Positions 47,229 through 55,750 of a stretch of DNA of 59,270 bases are shown here, in pieces. A program made the position numbers and the translations under genes. Below the pieces are notes generated by a model. It ran no database searches. It was not told where the DNA came from and saw nothing but the letters and a program-made list of their open reading frames with translations. The first letter of the stretch is position 1; every line of letters starts with the position of its first letter. Source of the DNA: Spongospora subterranea f. sp. subterranea (taxonomy: Eukaryota > Endomyxa: Phytomyxea > Phytomyxea > Plasmodiophorida); NCBI GenBank assembly GCA_049724395.1, contig JAUGWO010000077.1, positions 1-59,270 on the forward strand. Reading direction: 5' to 3'.

Positions 47229-49862
47229 ATGGAAGATGTTTGCCGGGCTATGGCAATTATGTCGGCTGGAATTTCAGCATCGCCTGCGGATGTCAACGCC
47301 GCCAACACGTTTTTAATCACGTTCGCACATTCTTCAGAAGCGTGGGCGGTTTGCACCGGTATTTTATCATCGCCGACCCTTCCATCAAACATTCGGTTCA
47401 TGGCAACGCATATGCTGCATGCAAAAATCGAGGCGCAATATGATTCTCTCGTGGGCGATGAAACTCAAGCGCTGCAGGATGCGTTATTGACAGCTCTTCA
47501 TGCTGGAATTCTCAACGCTAGTGACAATCATATTTGCCATCGCCTCGCACAATGCATCGTAAAGATAGCCCTGGAGCAGTCTTTGTCGGAGTTCGCTGTC
47601 AAATGCATACGCAGCGTATCCCCGACGGCACCTGCATGGCTGCTGCTGCTCTCCGCCGCGATGGAAACTGCTTCTTCTACCAACCGGTTGTCGTTTTCAA
47701 ACAAGCAGCAGTTTGGATCATTACTTTCCAAACATTTACCGAGCATTATTGTAGCCATAGAACAATCGATCATCGTCGATGCTACAATGCCGATGGGCCT
47801 TCCTTCAGAGGCCGCCCTCTTCTGTATTTTGCAATTACAGAGTCATCAGGTTGCGTTGAATTCATTGTTTCAGTTGAAAGCAGCCTGTCTAGTGGATCCT
47901 CTTCTCGGCATATTCCAACTCTGGCGCTCGTCCATCGTCCTAGAAATTTTTATTAACTGCTTATGTGGTGAATCAAATGGTGTCAATATTGGCACCTGCA
48001 TCGAGTTCATGTCGTCGTCTGGTTCTCTATTTCAAAGTGTTATCGACGGCCCTGATTCCAATGATGTGAAATTTGCTGTTACTCGTCTTGCTGTTTCAAT
48101 GCCATGTACGGTTTTATTTGGTCATGAATCTCCTGTTTCCCTGCAATGGGTTCATTGGATCATGACGTTAACGTCACATTCGCTCCCAAATGCAATTCTC
48201 TGCATCGAATTTTGGCTGAATGTTTTACAAATGCCTCTGGAAAGTCGTATTTCAGCATGGAGTGATAACGCCGTTTTCTATCGTCTGTGCGACGTATTAT
48301 TCCAGCATTGCTTAATTCACGATGAAGACGATGATGAAATTGCTGAGCAGCGGATGGAATTTCTTTTGCAATGTGAGGATTGCTGGATCAGCCTTTATTA
48401 CTGCTTAGGGGTCGATCTGATCAAAACTCGTTTCTACAATGCAATTGTTGCACCAGCAACCTGGCAGGTTGCAGACGCCGCGTGTCATACCTTGAAATTG
48501 CTGGCTCCGATCGTCTTCGATGAGAACCACGCTGACGATAATTTGGAGTTGTTTGTTTCGCTGGTCCGATTCATCGTTCCGTATCTTTCTGTTTCCAATG
48601 ACAAGCTCTTATGCAGTGCCACTTCTGCACTCGGAAACTTCGCCTTTATCATTGTCAGGTCTGAGGAAATTCTCCAGGAAACGTTGGCAGCGCTGCTGAC
48701 TGCAATTGGTCATGTTCCTTCTTCTGATTGCGTTGTTGCGATCAGTAAGTCGTTGCGTAATATTATCAATCAGTCTCCTCCACAGGCGCTTGTATCATTT
48801 TCTGAGCAGTTTCTTCCTCTATCCGACCGTATTATATCTTCGACGCAATTTCTACTTTCATCGACGCTTCTGCATACACCCTCTGTGCGTAAAATTGCTG
48901 CCTCGTTCACGAGATTGGTGCTATCGCAGCCGTCAATATTGGAATTATTTGTCGGTTCATTGTTTCAGCATGCAATGCTATCTTCAAATGCGTTGCACAT
49001 GCTTGGTGGTGTCTTAGAAGTGGCCCGAGCACCCGAAATCACTGTTCCGATCAGCGTTGCCATCATCAAATTATTTGCTGACGTTGCTTCTATTCCACAT
49101 TCGTCTATTTTGGAGGGTTTCGGCATGTCCGCGGTCGCCATAATCCAAGTATTCTCAGAGAGTCGTCATACTACCCACGCCACTAAACTGATCGAGCTTC
49201 TCGTTCGTTATGGTATTGATATTCCATTATGCATGCAGGCGTTACCAGTTGCCGCTGTCGATTTCGCCTCGGATCCCACAATGGTATCGCTAATGGTGTC
49301 CCATTTATCAGCGTTGACTCCAAAAATGTTGAACGTGACGTCACCCGACGTTGTTATTGGATACGTCGACTTTGGCTCACACCTTTGTGTTACTTCGGCC
49401 ACATTACCAATTGCTTTTTTCGAGTTCTCCTTACAGTTTCTGTCAGAAGAGCACAGTCACAATCGTGAACTGCTGTTTTCAGTGCTCACTGTATGGAATA
49501 ATGTTCTGCGGCATAAGACTAACGAGAAATCCTTGCAAGTGTTAGTCCCTGAGTTAACCCGTCGTCTTCTTTGCTGTATTGCAGCTTGGGCACCGCAGCA
49601 TAATCTTTCTCGTATCACAGAAACGCTGTCGTTCGTTTGCGTCCGGAATTACGGCCACCTTGTTACTTCTGATTTGGTGGCGCTATTACCTACTGTAAGA
49701 CTGATGCAACGAGCCGACGTGGACTTGTTTCTCGGTGCATTTCGGACGCTGTCGTCGGACGAACGTAATCGGAGAAAGTTTGGGTCATTAATGCAAGACT
49801 TCGCCATTTTTTGCCGGTCGAAATCGATGAGCAATGAGTCCTTGTTAGGGTACCACCTGTAA
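47229..49862 (+). CDS. Transportin-3/importin-13-like nuclear import receptor, intronless
   Basis: An 877-residue protein read in one open frame from MEDVCRAMAIMSAGISASPA to SMSNESLLGYHL. It starts with an importin-beta N-terminal domain (SEAWAVCTGILSSPTLPS, then FMATHMLHAKIEAQYDSL) and continues as alpha-solenoid HEAT-like repeats (for example LLSAAMETASSTNRLS, ADAACHTLKLLAPIVF, SATSALGNFAFIIV, MRNI-type helices near residue 510). Length and N-terminus fit the TNPO3/IPO13/Mtr10 group, receptors for SR proteins and other cargo through RanGTP; which member is not certain. It has no intron and no frame break, unlike nearly all neighbours. The 80-bp satellite ends 514 bp upstream of it. Confidence 0.75.
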   Translation: MEDVCRAMAIMSAGISASPADVNAANTFLITFAHSSEAWAVCTGILSSPTLPSNIRFMATHMLHAKIEAQYDSLVGDETQALQDALLTALHAGILNASDNHICHRLAQCIVKIALEQSLSEFAVKCIRSVSPTAPAWLLLLSAAMETASSTNRLSFSNKQQFGSLLSKHLPSIIVAIEQSIIVDATMPMGLPSEAALFCILQLQSHQVALNSLFQLKAACLVDPLLGIFQLWRSSIVLEIFINCLCGESNGVNIGTCIEFMSSSGSLFQSVIDGPDSNDVKFAVTRLAVSMPCTVLFGHESPVSLQWVHWIMTLTSHSLPNAILCIEFWLNVLQMPLESRISAWSDNAVFYRLCDVLFQHCLIHDEDDDEIAEQRMEFLLQCEDCWISLYYCLGVDLIKTRFYNAIVAPATWQVADAACHTLKLLAPIVFDENHADDNLELFVSLVRFIVPYLSVSNDKLLCSATSALGNFAFIIVRSEEILQETLAALLTAIGHVPSSDCVVAISKSLRNIINQSPPQALVSFSEQFLPLSDRIISSTQFLLSSTLLHTPSVRKIAASFTRLVLSQPSILELFVGSLFQHAMLSSNALHMLGGVLEVARAPEITVPISVAIIKLFADVASIPHSSILEGFGMSAVAIIQVFSESRHTTHATKLIELLVRYGIDIPLCMQALPVAAVDFASDPTMVSLMVSHLSALTPKMLNVTSPDVVIGYVDFGSHLCVTSATLPIAFFEFSLQFLSEEHSHNRELLFSVLTVWNNVLRHKTNEKSLQVLVPELTRRLLCCIAAWAPQHNLSRITETLSFVCVRNYGHLVTSDLVALLPTVRLMQRADVDLFLGAFRTLSSDERNRRKFGSLMQDFAIFCRSKSMSNESLLGYHL

Positions 49863-49922
49863 AAACTGTCTTCTACTTCTAAACCTACTATTTATTTTCA
49901 CTGTAAACTCCTTCTTATCTAG

Positions 49923-51160
49923 CTAGACCCTGCTGCGCCGCCGTTGATGCGCCGCACACCATAACATTGCACTGAAGAGTGACACTGGAGTGTCGATGCC
50001 CTGTTTCAGCTTCGTCATCTGATTAGTCCAAACCGGTGTTCTTGTTTCAAAACAAACAAATTTTCGATGTAGTTTGCAAGTGAAAACGTTGCTGGCTTGC
50101 GTTACCATGGCTTGAATATGGTAGGAGGCCACTTGGATTCGCCTTAGTGAAATATTTCTGGCCATGTCACTGATATATCTGCTTTCATGCCACCAAAGTT
50201 TTCATACGCTGACCGAAGTTTGAAACCTCGCCAAGGATGTTCGACTCTCAAATGACTATCGACAGAATTTTTAGAGTGTTAGATTGAGTTTGAAAAGATG
50301 TGCACAAAATTCTATGGAGGAATGTTGTTTATAATCCTGTGATTGAAATGCCTTTCCATCCTATGCTTACGGATTTCCACAATCTTGTAACTAGGGAAAT
50401 ATGAGTTTCCATCTGTGCTACTTTTAAATGCATCTCGGCAACCGCACTTTCGAGAGATCTCCTGCTGAGTACGATAACAAGACAATGGGAATTTCGCTAT
50501 ACCTATTCAGAAAACAAGATACTGCAAAGCTGCATATTGAATATAAATATGCCTAAACCACCGCTTGGAAAATTGAAATAGTTCCTGAAGCGCTATGGAG
50601 GAAATACCAAGTGTCGTATCAAAGAAACTATAAAAAACGATGGGAAATTCTGTGAAACGTAGCACCACATTCCTTCTTTCCGAAGGGCAAATTACACGGA
50701 ACGTCAACCCAATGATTTTTAAGGCAGATAACGGAGCTGCTGGGGATAGTTGTTTTTGTTGCAACTTCTAGGCTGGGAGTGTTTGCCGATGATCATGGAA
50801 GTAAGAATGTAATCAAATTCGGAATCATCTGTAACCATTTTAAGTGCTTGGAAAAAGGTTCAAAGAACTCATTATACCCATTTACCCACAGAACGTAATG
50901 TACCCAGAACTGCCAGGCCAATTTTCTCGGAGTCAGGTCCCTGGGGAAACGTGTGGAGAGTTTGAAAAAAAAAAGGTGTTGCCATTGCTCAACCTGTGAC
51001 TGAGCAAATGATGATACGCGAAAATGGTCTTGGCGCACACAACGATCAAGTTGACAACATAGACAAATTTGATTTTCGATAAAAGAAAAACGATAAGGTT
51101 GACATTTACAGGAAGCAAGAATGTATGAAAGCATATAACGCTGACGCTACGGCTCAATGA
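49923..51160 (-). CDS. Unresolved minus-strand gene
   Basis: Coding-like blocks in order on the minus strand: AKTIFAYHHLLSHRLSNGN and KLSTRFPRDLTPRKLAWQFW then GYNEFFEPFSKHLKWLQ (50830-51040), QQKQLSPAAPLSALKIIGL with FRVICPSERRNVVLRFTEFP (50640-50764), and ISLRRIQVASYHIQAMVTQA then TKLKQGIDTPVSLFSAMLW ending at 49923. Start and introns are not resolved; 50170-50500 is probably intron or empty. No family recognised. It converges on the importin stop with a 60-bp gap. Confidence 0.35.
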
Positions 51161-51190
51161 CCTTGGGATATGTTGACAACTTGAAAAAAA

Positions 51191-51262
51191 TGCAGACACT
51201 GAGACTCGAACTCAGGTGATCAGCGCCACAAGCTGGTATCCTGCCAACTAGATGATGTCTGC
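51191..51262 (-). tRNA. tRNA-His (anticodon GTG)
   Basis: 72 nt on the minus strand. Acceptor stem GCAGACA pairs fully with TGTCTGC, followed by discriminator A. The D arm is ATCT/GGAT with an 8-nt loop, the anticodon stem is CCAGC/GCTGA (outer pair C-A mismatched), and the anticodon loop TTGTGGC gives GTG (His). The variable loop is TCAC and the T arm CTGAG-TTCGAGT-CTCAG is perfect. No intron, no encoded CCA. A run of T follows on the minus strand (plus-strand A7 at 51184-51190), a pol III terminator. A solo LTR begins 11 bp upstream of the 5' end. Confidence 0.88.
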
Positions 51263-51273
51263 TGATACATATG

Positions 51274-51417
51274 TGTCAGATTCCAGGAATCACTATTTCG
51301 GTAAATGACACATGAATCAATTCGGGAAGATGAATCACCATCAATAAATCACTTTTTTTATATACCTTCACTGGATACCTACTATAAGTCTACTATAGCT
51401 ACTGCTCATTTGAGAAG
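51274..51417 (+). mobile_element. Solo LTR of the Ty1/copia-type family
   Basis: Starts TGTCAGATTCCAGGAATCAC and ends about CTACTGCTCATTTGAGAA. It matches the LTR at 55617-55750 in inverted orientation over its whole length with modest divergence. ACATATG flanks both sides (51267-51273 and 51418-51424), a likely target-site duplication. No internal sequence, so a solo LTR left by recombination. It lies immediately upstream of the tRNA-His gene. Confidence 0.8.
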
Positions 51418-51578
51418 ACATATGTAAAGACTCCGATCGGGAAGACGAAGACGGCGATATGTCAAAAGGATCAGGAGAACGATCCCGACCCATGAGCGGC
51501 ACGTCACTTTTACTCATTCTGATTTGACGGCGCGAATCATGTACTCCGCCAATATTCCGGCGCTCCCGCCCATTGGAG
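51418..51578. other. Short stretch after the solo LTR
   Basis: A minus-strand frame here (RMSKSDVPLMGRDRSPDPFD, Ser-rich) runs on into the LTR; it might be a C-terminal exon truncated by the insertion, but there is no further support. Confidence 0.25.
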
Positions 51579-52233
51579 ATGCAACTCCAGGGCCGTCGCG
51601 CCTGCACAGGCTGCCGCTGTTCTCCAAGCACGGCGTTGAACGCGGCCGACATTCAATCAGCGAGTGATGATCGGCGGGCACGAAAGAAGCTGCGGCGGGC
51701 CAACGCGGCCGCCCCGGCGATCACTGACGCGGTGATCCGGCATCATGCCGTGTTGGGTGAACACGCTAATGTTTCCTGACGCAAATGAGCCGGGGTGGTT
51801 CGCCCCGGCGGTGAACGCCGCATTACAGCCATTGATTCGCTCGTGAGTATGAGGAGTACCCCCTTTGTTCACCTCTCTACTCAATTGACATGATTTCATA
51901 TCGGTTGGTAGAGAATCGCGCGGCATTGCCCGTCTCATCAACTCTCAGCGGTCACAAAATTCCTTTCCTATCCATCCGCTCTTGGACAACACCGGGGTCG
52001 TCCCGGCGGCATTCCCGGCAACCACCGCCGCCCTCAAGGCCCTACCTGCGCCTGCCGTTGATGCGCTCCTCCTGGCGTACGGCCAAGTTCCCGTCGATAA
52101 CCTCAATCGGCGTCGTGCGCAGCTCGGCACATTTTTCGGGGGGTGCATCACCGATTTACGTAATGCCCGTCTGGATTCGTTAAAATACACAGCCAGTTTG
52201 TTTTCAAAGATGGGTGTTTACAGCCGCGCGTGA
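51579..52233 (+). CDS. GC-rich hypothetical gene with a SAP-like motif
   Basis: ATG at 51579; the first part reads MQLQGRRACTGCRCS and DDRRARKKLRRANAAAPAIT. After a +1 frame change near 51768 it reads MFPDANEPGWFAPAVNAALQ, ends at a donor (GTGAGT, 51845), and resumes with ARLINSQRSQNSFPIHPLLD, VVPAAFPATTAALKALPAPA and VDALLLAYGQVPVDNLNRRR. The 'FPAT..AL..L....vd.LL.ayg......l..rr..L' pattern is that of a SAP-like helix-extension-helix found in many hypothetical fungal proteins, sometimes near transposons. Likely DNA- or RNA-binding, function unknown. The gene is much richer in GC than its flanks. It overlaps the end of the next, opposite-strand gene. Confidence 0.4.
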
Positions 52234-52919
52234 CAACGCCGTGAATAAAGGTGGGACGCCACAGGAGACGACTGGGCTGAGAGACCCTGGCGTTTGGGTG
52301 GCAACGATCCTTCATCACCGTTGTGCTCATCCTCCATCTGGAAGTCTGACGCCACCGGAGACGACTGGGCTGAGAGACGCGGGTGTTTGCATGACAACGA
52401 TCCTTCATCACTGTGAGGACGACGACACGGGAGACGACTGGGCTGGAAGACGCCGCCGTTTGCTTGGCAATTATCCTTCACATCTGTGATGAATTCGTGC
52501 GTGATGTGAAAGGCAGTGTCGTCGTCACCATAACCACCCTTACCCCGCTTACGCCAAGCGGAATAGTTGGAATCCATCTGAACGAATGCGGATTTCAGGA
52601 AATCGCAAACGTTGGGCGCCAGAAGCACGAAAGTTAAATATTCGGGCTTTTCGTAGCTGATGATTTTCGAAACAAATTCCCCACCGATCGGTTGCGTGAA
52701 GACGTCATGATTATGTACGATCAGCTTCTGTAGAGCTACGTGGGCTTCCATCAGCGACGTCGCAGTCGATTTATATGAGCAGATAGTAGTTTCTTTCATG
52801 GCCTTCTCGAACGACTTCACAAATTTCGCCGTCTTGTCTGGCACCATCGAGGACGACGACAAACCCGGCGAACATCCTGCCGATATGGCCAGGAGGACGA
52901 CGACTATCAGCGCGAACAT
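52218..52919 (-). CDS. Secreted protein with a C-terminal repeat tail
   Basis: From the ATG at 52919 it starts MFALIVVVLLAISAGCSPGL, a signal peptide with a likely cut after the small residues near position 15-17. An ATG at 52994 would add 25 residues and make a longer signal anchor. The body (KFVKSFEKAMKETTICSYKS, EYLTFVLLAPNVCDFLKSAF, HITHEFITDVKD) looks like a helical globular domain of about 130 residues. The tail repeats a unit with PKRQGLSAQSSPVAS and KHPRLSAQSSPVASDFQ; on the plus strand the DNA GAGACGACTGGGCTG recurs at about 52265, 52357 and 52430. No family recognised. Possible effector or surface protein. Confidence 0.5.
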   Translation of the reverse strand: MFALIVVVLLAISAGCSPGLSSSSMVPDKTAKFVKSFEKAMKETTICSYKSTATSLMEAHVALQKLIVHNHDVFTQPIGGEFVSKIISYEKPEYLTFVLLAPNVCDFLKSAFVQMDSNYSAWRKRGKGGYGDDDTAFHITHEFITDVKDNCQANGGVFQPSRLPCRRPHSDEGSLSCKHPRLSAQSSPVASDFQMEDEHNGDEGSLPPKRQGLSAQSSPVASHLYSRRCHARL

Positions 52920-53453
52920 TGCTAAATTAAGAAATATGCAGCAGGGATTCCAGGGCAAATGCCCCTTTTTCACGGACTTGCTTTTTTGTAACATACATCG
53001 GTATACACTGGTCAGGTGGATTACTATAGATGCTACTTTACACACAATAGATGTTCCTATTCCGAGCCAATACTTATACTCTCTGTGTATTACCGGTAGA
53101 TCCGATATCTGGTCCGTAAAGTCCGTCAGGAACTCCGTTGCCAGCTTTATCCAATACAATAGGGTAGCCTGCCGTAGGCTATAACATAGGGTCAATACGT
53201 TGACACATATGTTACAGTTTTACGGGATTTTGCTTGAAATTGGGCTGCTATCGATCAATATACTAAAAAAATTTAAAGCGATTCCATGGACGAATCATCA
53301 TGTCCCTCCTCTCGGACAGTTAGCGTGATCAGCATCCTCACCGGGTTACCTTTGTCATTTTTCACGACCCGTTGGGTTGTTTCGCGTAAACAGGCTTTCC
53401 TAGACATACTCGATATGTATCGCAAGCAGGTGGGCTATCTGTGAAGAGGGACC
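52920..53453. other. No supported gene
   Basis: The upstream extension of the secreted ORF (to 53195) opens without an ATG and is probably not coding. 53200-53450 shows nothing. Confidence 0.35.
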
Positions 53454-54163
53454 TTAAAATTCTTGCCTCTGGGTCTGATAGCACCTCTGCGATTGACTTG
53501 AATTGATGCTTGGATCGATGAAGGAAGTAGCGTCTACGAACTTGTCAGTAATTGTGATGACACGTTGTAAACCGTCTTCAGAAATGCGGGATTCATGTCC
53601 ATGTGTCCTAGCAGGGAGACAATTACCAGAATTTTCGACCTCATAGACTTTTTGCAAATATATTCGGCAGTCCTGTGTAATTTAAAATCGGACAACGCAG
53701 CTTTTGGAGTCAAGGCCGCCTTTGGTGAGAATAACGCTGCACCATTTGCTTCTTTGGACGTTAGAACTGGTTCTGATTCATCGGGAGCACGCTTTCCTAA
53801 AATCGCCAAGTTATTGTCCTGAGCCTCTTCATTGGAAGGACCTGAAACACGTAAACCTCTCAATTATCGTTGTTTTTTCACCGAAAGACATACCTTGGGA
53901 ATCGATTCTAGCGCGTAAAGAACGAATCTTCCCTCCTAGGTAATTACTATCTATGTTGTTGAAATTCCATTGAGTTCTTTCACACACTTGCCAGTTAATT
54001 TTTCTGGTTGCATGTCATGCTCTAAAAGAATAGCCTCCAGAGTAACTTCGTGAGGATCGTTCATCCAACCTTGCTTATTAGCAGCCATGTGTGCTTGAGT
54101 CGGGCGACCCCTGTCAGCGGCTTGCTCCGCAGTCCGTGGCGCATTGAGATTTTTACTCGGCAT
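53454..54163 (-). CDS. Hypothetical multi-exon gene
   Basis: Starts MPSKNLNAPRTAEQAADRGR at 54163 with DPHEVTLEAILLEHDMQPEK following. Next block GKIRSLRARIDSQ ends in a good donor (GTATGT, 53897). Then GLRVSGPSNEEAQDNNLAIL, GKRAPDESEPVLTSKEANGA and a short repeat KAALTPKAAL, and finally KVYEVENSGNCLPARTHG and GLQRVITITDKFVDATSFID, ending at 53454. The parts are hydrophilic with one predicted helix, low in hydrophobics, and probably disordered or coiled. No family recognised. It sits just downstream of the truncated retroelement and could be element-associated. Confidence 0.4.
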
Positions 54164-54169
54164 ACAGTA

Positions 54170-54445
54170 CAGTTATTTATGGGCGGCTATAATTCACTGG
54201 CCGCACTAACTGGCCGCAGTTCCAGTGTTTTCTGTAGGCCGCTGGTAAAGTGTGAATTAACCGGCCGCATTCACTGGCCTGATTAATCAAAGTAGGCCAG
54301 CGATTGCGACCAGTTAATTCACACCCTAACTAGGGTGTGACAGAATTCACTGGCAGCACTAGCTGGCCAAAACCTGCAAAATTGCTTAGAAACTGGCCCA
54401 AAATTTGAAACTTCAAAGTCATAGTGTGTCTTAACTCTTTTTTCT
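54170..54445. mobile_element. Short inverted-repeat element(s), MITE-like
   Basis: Non-coding and dense in self-complementary strings: GTGTGAATTAACCGGCCGC (54250-54268) against GCGACCAGTTAATTCACAC (54306-54324), and a near-perfect palindrome CACACCCTAACTAGGGTGTG at 54320-54339. ACTGGCCGC/ACTGGCC recurs five times on the plus strand. It looks like two terminal inverted repeats with ends TAGGGTGTGA meeting head to head. No transposase. Confidence 0.4.
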
Positions 54446-54523
54446 ACAGAGCTGATTCAGTTTCTCACACAATGCAGCGACGAACACCGTTAATTCACAC
54501 AACAGGCCGGCCACATCTTAATG

Positions 54524-55750
54524 CTAGCTGCTATGTGGAAGGCAGCTTCGACTACTGGTTATTGACATTGACGTGTTTTGTAGCTCCTTATAGTCTTTCA
54601 GATTGCTTCTCACGTTTGTCATGCTGGCGTTTGCGCCGCTGTCGATTAAATAGCATGTATGTTGGGGGACTTCTGAGCTAATACCGGAATAGAATCCGCT
54701 GAAAGATCTCATTGTAGGATCCTGTTGCTCATCTCTTTTTTCGACGTATTTGGTTGTGTACGCCTGGTTGTTCTCCCTTCGGTTAGTTGGTTTCAGTTGT
54801 GGGTTCTGTATCCAACGTTCGCTTAGGGTATGGGATGTTTTCTTACATCTTTTGCAGAACTTGCGGTTCTTGATCCCTCGAGTTTGTCGGTTGTTCGACA
54901 TTGTGTGTAGGTTTTGAATTTCGTTCGTTGGTCCTTTGCGATTCTTTTCGTCTTTTTCACATGTCATGAGGATATTAGTCAGAGCCGGAATTGTGCTTAT
55001 CTGAGTGGCTCTAGCGGCGGTTTTGATATGCTGATATGATTCCGGCAATCCAGCATCAAGTGCCTTAGCGCACAAAGCGAGTTCCCCGATAAGAATATCG
55101 TGGACCCGTAGGTCATGGTAGAGTTCTACCAGCCTGTCTAAGTATTCCTTCATTGTTTGGGATGGCTTCTTATTGAAATGAATGAACTCGATGAAATTTG
55201 ATGAAGCTTTGGCAGCCGCCGTTTCTTCGTATATTTCGGTTAGTCTTGTCCAGATTTCCGTCGTTGACGTACAGGTTGAGACCTGTTTGTATTGAGCTTG
55301 TGATAGTTTCATTAAAATCTGTGCTGACGCTAACTTGTCGTTACGTTGTTCGATGGCGTTTGCTCTCCTTGGCTTGTATTCCAAGAACGTGTCCAAACCC
55401 ATGACGGTAAACTCCGTTTCGAGTTTCCTTCTGAAATCCTCCCAATTTTGACCAGTGAATTCAGGGATAAGTTTGAGTCCTGGGCTGTGATTGGATAGCA
55501 CAACGACTTCTCTTAGGACGTGGGGAGTTCGCTCCTCCTGCTCATCGACGGGCGCTGTGCGTCTTACGGTCGGCATCTTCTAATGGCTTATCTACAACAA
55601 GAGTGTGGGACTCTTAATCTCTCAAATGAGCAGTAGCTATAATAATATCCAATGAAGGTATATTAGAGAAGTGATTTTATTGATGATGATTCATCTTCCC
55701 GAATTGATTCATGTGTCGTTCACCGACATAGTGACTCCTGGAATCTGACA
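54524..55750 (-). mobile_element. Ty1/copia-type retrotransposon fossil A, 5' part
   Basis: Reading on the minus strand: an LTR (about 55617-55750, beginning TGTCAGATTCCAG), a short leader, then a gag-like frame from 55576 (retrotransposon-gag core with KLSQAQYKQVSTC and FNKKPSQTMKEYLDRLVELY), a CCHC-type knuckle region and the start of an aspartic protease region with the DSGAN active-site string. Nothing of integrase, reverse transcriptase or RNase H follows; the element is truncated at its 3' side near 54524. It is broken. LTR agreement with the solo copy at 51274 suggests a fairly recent family. Confidence 0.85.

Noticed and set aside
47534-47956. A 140-codon ORF inside the importin gene
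   Set aside because: Alternate-frame shadow of a clearly conserved coding sequence.
51931-52183. Ser/Pro/Arg-rich ORFs in all frames across the GC-rich island
   Set aside because: Shadow frames of the SAP-like reading, produced by base composition.
52920-53195. A 325-codon form of the secreted ORF
   Set aside because: The added part begins at a TTG codon and has no coding character before the ATG at 52994.
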